A DNA stretch of 64,000 nucleotides from positions 26,830,696 through 26,894,695 of the forward strand of contig JAKSZU010000025.1 of the NCBI GenBank assembly GCA_026018925.1. The letters are read 5' to 3'. The notes beneath the pieces are model-generated. The model saw only the letters and a program-made list of their open reading frames with translations. It did no database searches and had not been told where the DNA came from. The DNA comes from Tupaia tana. Its lineage: Eukaryota > Chordata > Mammalia > Scandentia > Tupaiidae. The position numbers and the translations under genes were made by a program. Shown here in pieces: positions 11,598 to 23,318 of the stretch. The stretch's first letter is position 1; every line of letters begins with the position of its first letter.

Positions 11598-11875
11598 TAT
11601 TCTATTTATTTAATTTTTTATAGAGAGATTTTCGCTATAGGGCACCTGCCCTTGCCGGAGAGACAGAGACAGAAAGTGAGAAATAGTGACCCCCCCCCCC
11701 CCCCCCCGGAGGGGATGGCCACACCACAATTCCTTCTCCTCCATTCTCCTCTTGGGATTTGGGGTACAGACGCACACATGCCTGGCATGAGGTTTAAGCC
11801 ACTGGGTCCAGGACTTAAACCACAGTCAACTCCGTGAGAGTCCAACAATATAACCATTATGCCATCGCTGGTCCC
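11598..11875 (-). mobile_element. tRNA-derived SINE, long form, with 18-C run
   Basis: GAGATTTTCGCTATAGGGC tail side, GA stretch, an 18-base C homopolymer (11690-11707) where other copies have a C/G hairpin, CTTCTCCTCCATTCTCCTC, and ATCGCTGGTCCC at the head. AGAGGTTGA at 11586 and 11876 is the likely target duplication. Confidence 0.9.
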
Positions 11876-11884
11876 AGAGGTTGA

Positions 11885-13155
11885 CTTTAAATTCCAAGCT
11901 CGAATACATGTAAAGCCTAAGAACACAATGCAGGCAGTACTTTTCAGGAATATGGCTAAAGTTGTCTTGCAGTGTATAGGAGGTTTAAAATCAGCTCTGT
12001 TTACGGTGTGACAGATACTGTGATGAGCAGAAAACTCTAAAAGGAAGGCGAGGAGATGATGTAATCTATAGATTGTCCAAGCTTCATCTCCCTTCCGCCA
12101 GAAGAGAGGGAAGGTGGAGTCTCACTGTATTCTTGCCTTTATGTCAGCACCACTCACCTCTCAAGCTTTCCTTTAGTAGCAAGCATTATATAGACCCAAA
12201 AAGCCAGGTATTAATCCCAAACAAATACCTTTAAAGGACCATATAGAAAAGGGTTAACAGAGCTGACCTGAGACTGCTAAGTATAGGTTAGATTCATGGA
12301 AGGCTAACCTTTCTCTGGCATCATAACATTTGGATTTGAGGAAGGTTTTCATTATTCTCTTACTGATAAGAGTGGTTTATGGGGCCTTAATTGTTTGTAC
12401 ATAAAATATGGGTTATGTTGGACATCTGCTTTCCCCCGAAATCTTGTTAGATCTAAGGCAGAAAATGCCTGCATAAACAGTCCCTAATAGAAACCTTGGG
12501 TATCTAGACTCTAATGAGCTTTGGGGGAGAACAGCCTTGGCTCAAACTGGGGGAGCCAAGAGAATCTGACTTAGTTCCACTGTGGGAGGGTTCTTGGAAG
12601 CTTGCCCCTGTTCTTTCTCTAAACTTTGGTCCATGTGCCTTCCCCTTGGTTAATTCGGTTTTATGTCATTTTACAATGTAGAATAAATCATCGCCATGAG
12701 TGTAACTACACGCTACTCCTGCAAGTGCTCCTTGTGAACCCCTTAGCCTGTGGATGGTCTTCTCAGCTCCTAACACAGACGTCCATGCCAATGCTAGATG
12801 AGTTCTTACATACTACGCTGCTACTAGCTCTCTTTATTCTTTAGAAAACTAAGAAAGTAGTCATGAAGATCATTTTAATACTCTAACAACATTTTAAAAT
12901 GTAATAACTTGGGGACCTTATAAAGTATGATAGGCGTAGGTTCCTAGGGATTGAGTCCACATAATACTCCCTTCAGCCTCCCTGAAAGGTAAAGAAACAT
13001 AATTTACTACGCCATTCTCTGTCTTTCACAATAGACGACGAGCTAAATGAAAGATTTTCTTTTCGCTCATATATTTGTAATGTCTACAGCAGTTCCTGAA
13101 ATGTAGTTGCATTAATGCATGATGAATAAAGCATTAATTAAAAAGTTAATTTTGC
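11885..13155. other. Intron, unassigned
   Basis: Nothing recognised. Short open frame at 12626-12844 (+) has no known match. Confidence 0.35.
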
Positions 13156-13159
13156 AGTT

Positions 13160-13255
13160 TCTTTAGGATGGTAAATTGTGGAGCTGAGATTCAAACCCAT
13201 GCCTTTCAAAGCCCAAATGCATTCCATTAGTCTAAACTGCTAGGCACGTTCCCAT
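13160..13255 (-). mobile_element. MIR fragment
   Basis: GGAGCTGAGATTCAAACCCATGCC followed by CCATTAGTCTAAACTGCTAGGC matches the inverted tRNA-like half of MIR. Confidence 0.55.
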
Positions 13256-13307
13256 GTATGTTCACTACTGGGAAAATCATAGTAGAGACAGGCTTGGAAA
13301 CTGGCCC

Positions 13308-13425
13308 TAGGTTCATTCATTTAACATTTATTTTGACTCACTGTGATGCAGGTTAAAACAAACAAAACAAAGAGAAAAAAGCTTTATATTACAGTATAGT
13401 GAAATAAACAATAATAAAAATATAT
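13308..13425 (-). mobile_element. L2 3'-end fragment
   Basis: TTCATTCATTTAACATTTATT then TGATGCAGGTTAAAACAAAC, in the order of the inverted L2 3' end. Confidence 0.5.
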
Positions 13426-13430
13426 GAAGG

Positions 13431-13683
13431 GGGCTGGGACGAGTAAATGGTGTAATGGTTACATCGCCGGACTCCCACATAGTCGACTGCAGTTCAAGTC
13501 CCAGACCTGGTGGCTTAAAACTCGTGCCAGGAGCATGTGCCTGTGTGCCTAAGATCCTGAGAGGAGAATAGAGGAGAAGGGATTGTGGCCTGGCTATCCC
13601 CGTGAGGGGTGATTTCTCACTTTCTGTCTCTCTGTTTCTCCAGTGAGCACATGCACAGTGAGCAAAAATCTCTTAAAAATAAA
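13431..13683 (+). mobile_element. tRNA-derived SINE, long form
   Basis: GGGGGCTGGGACGAGTAAATG head, GTTCAAGTCCCAGACC B box, CTAAGATCCTGAGAGGAG, GTGATTTCTCACTTTC, AGTGAGCACATGCACAG and A-rich tail running into TA/CA repeats (13687-13710). Confidence 0.9.
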
Positions 13684-13900
13684 AATGATATATATATATA
13701 CACACACACATATGGAATATGTGTTCTCCTTCACGAAGGAGAACTAGAGGATTCTATGACTACGTAAATACGTAACTGGTATTTGGAAGAAATTACAAGC
13801 ATGACAAAGTTTGTCTAACACAACATTTGCTCTAAGACTCTCGGTACAACTGTTGAAAGGTTAGCCTTCCATGAGTCTAACCCACACCTAGCAGCCTCAG

Positions 13901-13970
13901 GTCTCACTTCCTGTCTCACTCTCTGTCTCTCTCCAGTGAGCACACATGCCCTATAGCAAAACAAAACAAT
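13901..13970 (+). mobile_element. SINE 3'-tail fragment
   Basis: Only the pyrimidine-rich end, CCAGTGAGCACACATGCCCT and an (AAAAC)n tail remain. Confidence 0.6.
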
Positions 13971-15274
13971 TGGATTACCTGCTTCTGAACTTTATGTTTT
14001 ATAGAAAAACATGCTTGTTTGGTTAAGTCACTGTGGTCTGGGAGAAGCTGTAAACTAGTCCTAACTCATACAGGAATCATGTCCTCGTATGTAACCTTTT
14101 GCTTCATTTGTATGACTATCCAGAGATTGTTTCTTATAAATGCCATTTTAGATTTGTCGTTACAAGTGACAAACTTGGTATCTATGGCTGTATTTGTGAT
14201 GTATCTATAAAAATACCACAAACAAGATTCTGATGACTCAAAATAACTTCATATATCTCATTTCTAAGAAAGAGTAAAATGACCAAAATATGGCAGGAAT
14301 GTCGTGGAAATTCACAAACTGACACGATAGCTGAGTGCTTTGAATGAATTCCAAGTTTTTTTTTTTCAAATATCACCATGTGGCTGGGCCACTGCGAAGT
14401 GTGTTTTCCCTTACAAATAAATGGGAAAATAAAATGACAACTTGGACTGTGAGACAGAGAAAAATATTTAGCAAACACTCTGGGGTTTCTACACGCAAAG
14501 AATTCTTAGCCTTTAATGAGATGACTCTAAAAACTGTGTTTCTGGTGACACAAAGTCTTTTGATAAATTACCCTTTTGTAATGATCTACAAAGCCAACTT
14601 ACAATCTAAGGAGGAGACTACATCTCCTCACTCTGTAGACACCTTTAAAAAAAATCAGAAGTTCAACTATGGACCAGAAAAAAAAAATCTCCTATTTTTT
14701 TTTAAGTATTTTGAAGATGCTGAGAACCTATTTTGTATATCAGGAAAGCATAACTTAAAAATAAATTCTGTAAATAATCCCATTGTAAAAGGACTACTTA
14801 ACACATTTGAAAGAATTCTGTATCTTGGGCTGTAGAAATTTTGCAAAAAAAAAAAAAAAAAAAATTCTAATAGTTTTCATGGTCATTTATTTCACATTAT
14901 ATACCAGATTTAGAGCAGATTTCCTCTAAGATAAACACAACTGTAGATGAGACAGGACTCACAGGGTAATGACCCCTACATTTTTGTTTTTTAGAAGGAG
15001 TGTCTCTGCTAACTCCTCCAGGCACTCATATCCTCTCTGTGTTCCTACGATTATCGCCTAGAAGCCTAGAATCAAGACAGCTAGTAGGTGTGTAACAACC
15101 AATTATGTCTAGAAGGCTTATCTTTGTAGTTCAGCCACAATAAAGACAATTAACTTGAATTATTGAGATTTATATGTGCTCACTGGTAATGGTCTCTTCA
15201 ATATTGATTAAAATGATTACCTGACTACTGCACTCTTATAAACTTGGAAGGTATTCAAAAATAAAAAAGTCACA
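13971..15274. other. Intron with an unexplained open frame and A-tract
   Basis: A 163-codon frame (14344-14835, +) starting at an ATG has no recognisable family and is AT-rich, with poly-K/F stretches. A run of about 21 A (14846-14866) follows about 10 nt after the stop. It may be coincidence or the tail of an old retrocopy; I do not call it a gene. Confidence 0.3.
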
Positions 15275-15275
15275 T

Positions 15276-15517
15276 GGGGACCAGCAGATGGCTTAATGGT
15301 AACATTGCTGGACTCCCCCATAGTCAACCAAGGTTTGAGTCCAGGACCCGATGGCTGAAAACTCACACGTGTGTGTATATCCCAAGAATAGCGAGAGGAG
15401 AATGGAGGAGAAGGGATTGTGGTGTGGCCATCCCCCTGGGCAGTGATTTCTCTCTCTGCTCACTGGCAAACACATGTGCCCTATAGCAAAATTCTCTCTC
15501 AAAATGAATAAATAAAC
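15276..15517 (+). mobile_element. tRNA-derived SINE, long form
   Basis: GGGGACCAGCAGATGGCTTAA, GTTTGAGTCCAGGACC, ATAGCGAGAGGAGAATGG, CACATGTGCCCTATAGCAAA and an AATAAATA tail. Confidence 0.9.
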
Positions 15518-15790
15518 ACTGTAAAGTTATATGTAATTCAATGTAATATAAAGAAGAATATGATGATAATAAAAAAATATATTAAAAAAACAGGAAAAAA
15601 AATGAACAAATAAATAAACAGCCACATATCAAATATCATGAGAATTCTAAAATGTTAATTTCGGAGACTATCAGAATATCATACAGATGAAGGTCCACAA
15701 TTCCAGGAAAACGAATTATATATTAATATAAGATTAGAGTAAAATATGCTGCATTTGGGCTACATCATCAGGTTCATATTTTACCAGAAC
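15518..15790. other. AT-rich intron, unassigned
   Basis: A-rich sequence after the SINE; no family assigned. Confidence 0.3.
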
Positions 15791-15791
15791 T

Positions 15792-16065
15792 TGTTTTTTT
15801 TTTTTTGGAAAGGGTTTTGCTATAAGGTGTGTGCGCTTGCCAGAAAGATAGAGACAGAGAGATAGAAACAGAGAGATAGAAAGCGAGAAATCACCCCCTG
15901 GGGAGATGGCCACGCTGCAATCCCTTCTCCTCCAATCTCCTCTCGGGATCTTGGGCACGCACGCACACGCACCCGGTGTGAGTTTAAGCCACTGGGTCCG
16001 AGACTCAAACCATGGTCAACTACATGAGAGTCCAGTGACATAGCCATTATGCCAACTGCTGGTCC
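15792..16065 (-). mobile_element. tRNA-derived SINE, long form
   Basis: Poly-T, GGTTTTGCTATAAGGTGTGTG, GATAGAGACAGAG repeats, CTTCTCCTCCAATCTCCTC, GACTCAAACCATGGTC and CCAACTGCTGGTCCC. Confidence 0.92.
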
Positions 16066-16084
16066 CTTTTTAAATCATTTCTCA

Positions 16085-16530
16085 TTTACATCTAACCATT
16101 ACACATCTTTATAGAGTACAATATGGTATTTCAAGGCATGCATGCAGTGCATGGTAATAAAACCAAACATATTACTATAGATACCATTTTCAACAGAGAA
16201 CTTCACATTCTTGTGTCTGTTAGATATTTTTTCTTGAGCCCCTTCTTCCTACCCCTTATTGTCCAGCCTGTCCTATGCGCACTCACGTGTCCACACTCGC
16301 CCTCCCTAATACTGTATCTCTGGGTTTTTCCATTTCTGCCATAAGGTACAGTATTTATTGAGTGGAGATATACAATGTTTGTATATCTTCTCTTAGTATT
16401 AAATCGTTCACGGTCTTCCTTCTCTCAGTATTAAATCTTTTATATTCAGCTTTTTGTGTCCAAATGACAGGGTCTCATTGTTCTTCAGGGCCGAGCAGTA
16501 TTGCACAGTCGACCTGTGGGCAAGGCTTAT
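16085..16530 (-). mobile_element. L1 3'-end fragment
   Basis: TTGAGTGGAGATATACAATG, AGTATTAAATCTTTTATATTC, AATGACAGGGTCTCATTG and AGCAGTATTGCACAGT align in order with the L1 3' regions at 37.3 and 38.3 kb here, same orientation. Confidence 0.75.
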
Positions 16531-17515
16531 CTTATTGAAAATACCAATGGATCATTGTCCTTCCCAGTGACTCTTCATTATCCACAGGGACGATGTCTTT
16601 GCCCTTCTATGTGCCATGCATGGCTGTAAAATATGACCAGACCTACTCCACGTTACACTCCCGACACCCCCCCCCCCCCAGCGTGTATCCTTGGGCCCAG
16701 ATACCTCGAACTCTGTACTACTCCATGTGTGTGCTTTGTATGATTTGCATCTATTCTGTTATTTCTCATGTGCTATATTCTTGATGGGGGACTGGATTGT
16801 GCAAAGATCGACATGAGAGCATTTCAAGAAGAGAAGTTGTGCACTTTAGAATTATTATTAATGCTATTGTACATGCCCTAATCATTTCAAAATCTTAGCC
16901 CAGATGAAAAAATATCATTTTTTTAAATCTCTATCTGTAGAAACATCCAGGAATTGTCTGGTATGTCATTTAGCCTACCAGAACTAAAGAATCACATGAA
17001 ATGAATGGCATTAAAGCTGAATAAGTATGGCAAAATAGAACATTTAAATGGATTTCTCTCTCCTATCACTTAGAAATTGCATGTAATTGCATATAATTTG
17101 ATATTATAAGTTTCAGTGCATGAAAATGACATTCTGAAGTAATTTAATTACCTAAGAATTGTGTCATGACACAGTACTTTTAATTTTTTATAATCTCCTT
17201 ATTCCATATGGCCTAAAGGCTTTTAATAAACATTTGTGATAGAAATAAGTAGAAAGTACTTTCTCTTCAGACTTCAAAGCAGGGCCCTTGCAGCTGAAGA
17301 GAATCCTTAACTACCATTATAAGCTGTAGGCAAGGCAGAAATTTGGTTTCCAAGCCATTTCCACTAATGTTTGGTGATAGAAGAATGAAGTCAGAGAGAA
17401 TAATCATGGCTTTAAAATTGCATGAATTAAGTATGAATCATGTGCTAGGTGCATGACTGACCTCCAAAGCAATGGAAAGGCCTACAGGTCTACAGGTCTA
17501 CGTCTCTTTTTTTTT
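16530..17515. other. Intron, unassigned
   Basis: Contains a 13-base C run (16667-16679). Otherwise nothing recognised. Confidence 0.35.
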
Positions 17516-17524
17516 TTTTTTCTT

Positions 17525-17880
17525 TTTTTTTTATTATCATCATAATCTTCTTTATATTACATTGAATTACATATAACTTTACAGTGTATTACATTGCTTT
17601 TTCAAGAGGGAATGCCATGCATGTCAGTCAGTACAGAGATATTAATCTCCCTACTTCAACATTCAATATCTTTTCTATGTTTTCCCCAATCATTATTATT
17701 ATTCTAATTATTTTTTAAAACAGTCAATCGCTATTTCTCATTTTGCTTGTACAAATACTTTGCCCATCATGAAATACTTCTCAGATGAATCCAGTTGAGA
17801 ATACTATACATGTCAACATCAACAGTTAACAAGCCATATCTGTTTCTCACTAACGTCCTGCCTCTCTATTGTTCACTTGC
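17525..17880 (-). mobile_element. Possible L1 3'-UTR fragment
   Basis: Begins with a T-rich tract and has ACATATAACTTTACAGTGTA, resembling the L1 tail start at 37.15 kb (GCATAACTTTACAGCGTAT). The remainder is diverged. Confidence 0.4.
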
Positions 17881-18112
17881 TATTTTGCTATAGTGGGCGC
17901 ATACCCTTGTCAGCGAGACAGAGAGAAAGAAAGTGGAGAAATCATCCCCTGAAGATATGGCCATGCCACAATCCCTTTTCCTTCATTCTCCTTTATTTTG
18001 GACATGCATGCATATGTGCCTAGCATGAATTTCAAGCCACGGGTCCGAACTTGAACCATGTTCTGTCATGTGGGAATACAATGCTTTAACCACTATACCA
18101 CCTGCTGGCCCT
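17881..18112 (-). mobile_element. tRNA-derived SINE, long form
   Basis: TTTTGCTATAGTGGGCGCAT, GA stretch, CCTTTTCCTTCATTCTCC, GAACTTGAACCATG and CACCTGCTGGCCCT. Confidence 0.88.
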
Positions 18113-18845
18113 TTAGACTCATTTTTTTTAATGTGATAAAAACAAGAGGGAGAAAAGAACCGAGAGTGTTTTGAGGGAACATGCCCTAAGGCCACAGAGC
18201 AGGGAGTCATCCATGATTCACACCCACCCATGTGACGCCTGCCTGGTCTCTGTTCCATATGAGGGCCTGGAATGCAAACAGGAGTGTACCACCAACCCTA
18301 CTCCCCAGGGGCTAATGTCTGCTGGTTGAAGTGTGCATCTGGATCCTTTCCAGTTAAAGACATACCTGCTATTATTATGTGTATTACTATCACTATTATT
18401 CTCTCTGACATCTGTCCTGCTAATAACTATGATCATCCTAACTTTAACATTGGATGTAATAGAGAAAAGAAGGAAGAGGTTCTTCTCATCATTGGACCTT
18501 CACACAGATGCCCTGTCTCAGGACCTTAGCACCTTAGCAAAGGGAGTTTTAGCCTGCAAGGTCTATGCTGCAGTTTGCATCTTATTTATACTTTCTTACT
18601 TAGCAATGGCATTTGGCTCAGAGTTTTGGTTTTTTGGACTGTTTAGACTTCCCATGTAGTTTTTTTAATTGAGTCTGGACTTGGTTATTGAGTTCCTGAT
18701 TTGATGCCAAGTATGTTGGATTTGATGCCAAGTATGGAGGATGGAGACTCCATCCTCCAACTGTAAAGCCATGGTATCTTAAAGGGAAAAATTTGAGTGA
18801 GTAGAAGAGAAGAGAGGAACAGAGAAGGCAGAGTGAAAGTACTCT
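18113..18845. other. Intron with an unexplained hydrophobic open frame
   Basis: An ATG-started 108-codon frame (18333-18659, +) has two long hydrophobic segments (residues about 10-38 and 78-103) separated by a basic EKRRKRF stretch. I recognise no family. Pyrimidine-rich DNA often gives hydrophobic frames, so this is recorded but not called as a gene. Confidence 0.25.
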
Positions 18846-18847
18846 GA

Positions 18848-18972
18848 GTAGACCATAAGCTCCAGGCAGACAGGAAACATGATTGGTTCAGTCACTGATG
18901 AATTCTCTGGGTCTAGCATGACATCTGGAATTCAGTCAAAATAGAATAAATATGTGTTGGAGGAGTGAGGCA
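18848..18972 (+). mobile_element. L2 3'-end fragment
   Basis: ACCATAAGCTCCAGGCAGAC, GGTCTAGCATGACATCTGG and AGAATAAATATGTGTTGG follow the L2 3' end. Confidence 0.65.
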
Positions 18973-19875
18973 GGCCAAGGAGAGCCATGGAGGGTTCATA
19001 GTTACGGAGTAGTTTTCATCTCCTCAGAGGAAATGAAACGAAAATGTCCCCAGAAGTGTTCAAAGGAAGAGGAGTTGCTTGGTTCGACATCAAGCCAGGC
19101 CATCTAAAGCTTGATCTCCCATTATATCTTGTACCTATAACTTCTCGTAATATCAGAGAAACCAATTATTATGAAGTATGTGAAGAGTTCTTCATCTGAA
19201 CTTAAAAATGAAGTATATGGAACTAGAGTGAAAAAAAAGGAGACGTCAAATAGCTTCCCAGTGAAGAGGCTGTAAAGCCCTGGAACATTTTACCGAGGAA
19301 GCTTTGTCGGATTAGCACCCCATCAGTTTGATGGTTTCGCAGAGTAGCCTTGTCTGGAGCCAGTAGGGAGAAGCTTGCTTCACATCTCTTTCAACTCTGT
19401 GCCTTAGTGATTTTGAACAATTCATCCCAGCGTAAATAATTCACAAAGAAGAAAATATTCCACTGGAAGCATTTTAGTCTTTTTTTGCTTTTTGTAACAC
19501 CCAGGACTTATCTTGGAAAAAAAAAAAAAGAAAAAAGAAAAACTATAATTAGAAGGTCCTCCCTGCAGAAATTAGAGCTGTGTAATGTGAAAATTAGCCC
19601 CAATCCTGAGGCATATTTGGACCAAAGGGCTCCACATTCCAGGCTCTTTCACATGCCCGTCAGTTACTGGGTTGCCTTCAGACTTGTTTGTTGACCACTT
19701 ACAACAGATTTTCATGGAAGAATCATACTTTATTTCTGTTTTCTTGAAGGACAGTGTTTCTAGTTGGTTTGAATTCAGAGTTGTTCTGTTAGGCAGATCA
19801 CTTCCAAATTTCTTTCTTGAACCTTGAGTTTTCCTAATGGAAGACAAAGTTGGACTTTAACAATTTATTTTTGAT
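18973..19875. other. Intron, unassigned
   Basis: No recognised element apart from an A-rich run at 19519-19541. Confidence 0.35.
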
Positions 19876-19879
19876 ACAG

Positions 19880-20010
19880 CTATTAAATATCTCTAAGATC
19901 TTTCTACTACATGTTCTATGCTAGGTACTCAGCAGAAAGGAAAACAGAACCTGGTTTTGCTAGAAGCATCTAGTCTAAATAATCAAATGTCAGTGCGTTA
20001 TGCGACAAAT
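19880..20010 (-). mobile_element. L2 3'-end fragment, diverged
   Basis: TACTACATGTTCTATGCTAG, GTACTCAGCAGAAAGG and AGCATCTAGTCTAAATAATC fit the inverted L2 end. Confidence 0.45.
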
Positions 20011-20276
20011 GTCTCTAGGCTCATGGAAAAAGGTTGACTGTAAGACCGTCCACATCCCAAGAGGCCATAGACACAAAATTAACATTTAGAATTAATTAAC
20101 ATTATTGAGCATTTGCAGTGACTTCATATGAAAGCCAGCATTTCCCCATGCTGACAATTTCCCACCTCAGACTGTTCTTTGCACCAGTGAAGTCATTGAA
20201 AGATTGCTATCCAATGCTGGGTGACTACCTCTAGACTTTGCAGTGTTTCCTTAGAACACTCAAATAGTAATTTCAA
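20011..20276. other. Intron, unassigned
   Basis: Nothing recognised. Confidence 0.3.
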
Positions 20277-20288
20277 AAATACCACTCA

Positions 20289-20557
20289 TGGGACCAGCAG
20301 GTAGTGTAATGGCTATGTCGCTAGACTCCCATGTAGTCGACCATGGTTCGAGTCCCGGACCCGGTGGCTTAAACTCATGCTGGGCACATGTGCGTGCGTG
20401 CCCAAGATCCCAAGAAGAGAATGAAGGAGAAGGGATTGCAGCATGGCCATCCCCCCTGGGGAGTGATTTCTCGCTTTCTGTCTCTCTGTCTCTCTCTGTC
20501 TTTCTGGCGAGCGTATGTGCCCTATGGCAAAAAACCTCTCCAAAAGAAAGGAAAAAA
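20289..20557 (+). mobile_element. Young tRNA-derived SINE, long form, with target-site duplication
   Basis: Complete, with perfect B box GGTTCGAGTCCCGG. AAATACCACTCA occurs just before (20277-20288) and just after (20558-20569). Confidence 0.96.
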
Positions 20558-20569
20558 AAATACCACTCA

Positions 20570-20780
20570 CCATCATCAACCACAGTGATAATATTGACTT
20601 GGTACCTCCTATACACTTGCATTGTGCTTAGTATTTTCCAAATACTGTCTCAAATAATCACAAGTGGGTATTATACCTGGTTGAAAGCTGAGACTCAGAG
20701 GCACTACATAGTATCTTTAATGTTGAATATCTCAAAAGACAACGATCCAGGATTCAAACTCGAACTTACCTGATTTTTAA
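20570..20780 (-). mobile_element. MIR, diverged
   Basis: TAGTATTTTCCAAATACTG, GAAAGCTGAGACTCAGAGGC and GATCCAGGATTCAAACTCGA follow the inverted MIR order. Confidence 0.5.
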
Positions 20781-21180
20781 ATTTGAATATTTACACTCTT
20801 TCTCAACGCTTACATTCCAGTGGTGGGGAGAATCACATAACAAGAGAAAAAGTATAGTTTTACGTATAAAGTGCCATGAAGAAACAAAGCATGGTGGTGC
20901 GATTAAACGGTGTCTAAGGAAGCACCCTTAAGGATCAGAGACATGAACACAAGGGCGACCCAGTGCTGAGCCATGTTAGAACGGGTCGCTCCAGAGAAAA
21001 GCAGGATCAGGAGTAGACAGAGCACCCAACACGTCCTTCCATGGAAAGAAAGCGAGGCGTGGTGCAGGAGAAGCTCCGATGATAATCTGGGCCTTAAGAT
21101 CTGTGGGAAACCATGGGAAGGTTTGGAACGGAATCCAAGGTGAGAGTGGGGGGTGATCAGATTTTGTTTCAAGGAGTGTC
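20781..21180 (-). mobile_element. Possible L2 internal fragment
   Basis: CATAACAAGAGAAAAAGTA, AAAGTGCCATGAAG, GATCTGTGGGAAACC and GTGATCAGATTTTG echo the inverted L2 segment found in many mammals. Weak. Confidence 0.35.
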
Positions 21181-21706
21181 CTCAGCTCAGAAATAACATC
21201 AAAGCTTTTTCTCAATGTCTTGTCCTGGTTCCTTTTTTTAATCGTTTCTCTCAAAACTCCTATTCCTCTTCTTCCAGGAACATTGTCTCATTTGGTTAAA
21301 TGATCATTAATATGCGTCGGTCACCAGCTCCCACTAGACCATACGCTTCCCGAGGGCAGGACCAGGTCTGTCTGCTGCCCATCGCATTCTAGGGCAAAGA
21401 TGCTTTAGAATTGGGGATGCTTATGCTCAGTATGCATTTTTAATGCAATGAGGGGAATTTTGAGAGCTGCATGAATGCTCCATCCTGGGGAGTAGAGTTG
21501 AAGTAAGAATCGTTCAACAAATACAAATGCTAAACGTAAGATGGCCAATGGTAGGAAAATTAAAAATTAAAAAAAAAAAAACATGAAAAAGAAATGAAGG
21601 GTTAGAGAGGAGAGAGGAGTGAAGGGGAGGGTGAAGAAGAAAGGACAAGAAAAAGAAGAGAAGGATAACACGAGAGGAACTGCAGCAAAGTTGAGGGGCT
21701 TAAATG
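21181..21706. other. Intron, mostly unassigned
   Basis: A possible L2 scrap at 21330-21400 (ACCATACGCTTCCCGAGGGC), then a purine-rich stretch (21580-21680). No gene. Confidence 0.35.
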
Positions 21707-21716
21707 AAAACAGTTG

Positions 21717-21980
21717 GGAACCAGCTGTAATGGCTGTTAGCGTAATGGCTATGTCGCTGGACTCCCACGTAGTCAACCGTGGTTCGCGTCCTGGACCTGG
21801 TGGCTTAAAACTCACGCCGGGCGCGTGTGCGTGCATGCCCAAGATCCTGAGAGGAGAATGGAGGAGAAGGGATTGCGGCGTGGCCATCCCCCCTGGGGGG
21901 GGTGATTTCTCGCTTTCTGTCTCTCTGTCTGTCTGGCGAGCGCACGCTCCCTGTAGCAAAAACCTCTCCAAAAAAAAAAA
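21717..21980 (+). mobile_element. Young tRNA-derived SINE with head duplication
   Basis: Complete with A-tail and flanks AAAACAGTTG at 21707-21716 and 21981-21990. The head has an extra partial copy: TGTAATGGC precedes the normal TTAGCGTAATGGC. Confidence 0.94.
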
Positions 21981-21990
21981 AAAACAGTTG

Positions 21991-23159
21991 AGTGAGTTGT
22001 GGACCTTGGTGCAGCTAACCATACCAGGGGCTACTGGAGAAAGTGTGTCCATTGTGGGTTTGGCTTATCTGTTACTGTAGGAAGGTTATGATTCAAAACA
22101 AGTGTGGTTGAGAGCTGAACAGCAGCCGTGCTTCCTGTGAGCAAAGCTTTACCCATGGGGAGGGAAAAAGATTTTTGCAATTGTAAGTGAGATTTCTATT
22201 TAGCTAGCATGAGCTGTATCCAGGACATGCTGTGATCATAAGCAATATTATTTCTGATTTTTTGAGTGGATGCTAAGGGCTACCAATTAAAATGAACTTC
22301 TAAAATCTCCTGAACTCATCTGCTCATGGAAAATTCATTTCCCCTTCCCCACTGTTTCTCTCTTATATTTTATGATACTATTATTTTTCCTCCTGGGTTG
22401 CATTCCACATCTATATTTTCTATTAGAGAATCAATCTTAGGAGACCAAGAGGCAACATCCCCACTATTTTCTGGGATGAGTCAAGTGTATCATCACAACT
22501 CCAGAGAGGTAAACATCTCTAAAAAGCCACTCTGGGGTTAGTAGACAGGAAATGTTAGGGAAGGTCAGAGGAAGGAGCTGTTCTGAGCAGGAATCAAGAG
22601 AGCCTTGAGGGAGCGGGAAGACATTTTGTGAACGTGGCACTTCTGTGTGGAGGTGGGAAGAGGCCACTGGGGCATGAACACAAAGCCTCTTGATAGATGA
22701 AAATTGGACTCATGCATCCTCTCCCTAAACTGCCTCCTGTAGGAGTGAAGTTGAGGCTATCTATCTGGGGGTATAAGCCAATTTCTTGTTTCTGTACTGT
22801 CATCAAAGAAAAGAATCCAAAAGAGGAGGATTAAAAAATTCTATTTGGAAAGACTTTTTAATTTTACTGTGTCCCAAGAAAGTGGTTTTCTGTGTATATT
22901 TAAAAAATATTCAAAATATTCCATTTCATTCATGTCTTGCAATGTTGCAATGTTAAACTGAGGGAAAAGCCTTTATCATTTTTCTGGGTAAAGAGGACAA
23001 ATTTAGAGTGATTTTTAACAATAACAGGACTGTGCTAAATATTGCATCTGAACATCATAAAATGGTAACTTCTTCACCGACTAGTGGATCAAATACTATT
23101 CTATTTCATGGCAATCCTGTATGTGTATATGTGTGTTTATATATGATCACCTATATGAA
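21991..23159. other. Intron, unassigned
   Basis: No recognised gene or repeat. Confidence 0.35.
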
Positions 23160-23278
23160 GGGACTTCAAAAATTCATGGAAGCTGGAATTAGAGTATGAG
23201 TTTATTTGTGTGTACAACACATTTTTCAAATTAATGCATAGTTTTTTCATAATACACATTTTCCATGGACATTTTGAA

Positions 23279-23282
<4 letters not shown>
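23160..23282. mobile_element. Inverted-repeat DNA transposon (MITE)
   Basis: Left end GGGACTTCAAAAATTCATGG pairs with right end CCATGGACATTTTGAACACC. The interior word ATGCATAGTTTTTTCATAAT is one I associate with a primate/mammal-wide MITE, name uncertain. Confidence 0.7.

Positions 23283-23315
<33 letters not shown>
23283..23315. repeat. (TG)n microsatellite
   Basis: About 16 uninterrupted TG units at the edge of the MITE. Confidence 0.95.

Positions 23316-23318
<3 letters not shown>

Noticed and set aside
20288-20773. Open frames of 150-161 codons at 20288-20773, 21567-22080 and 26153-26638
   Set aside because: They are translations of SINE sequence; the same peptide words recur at each copy.
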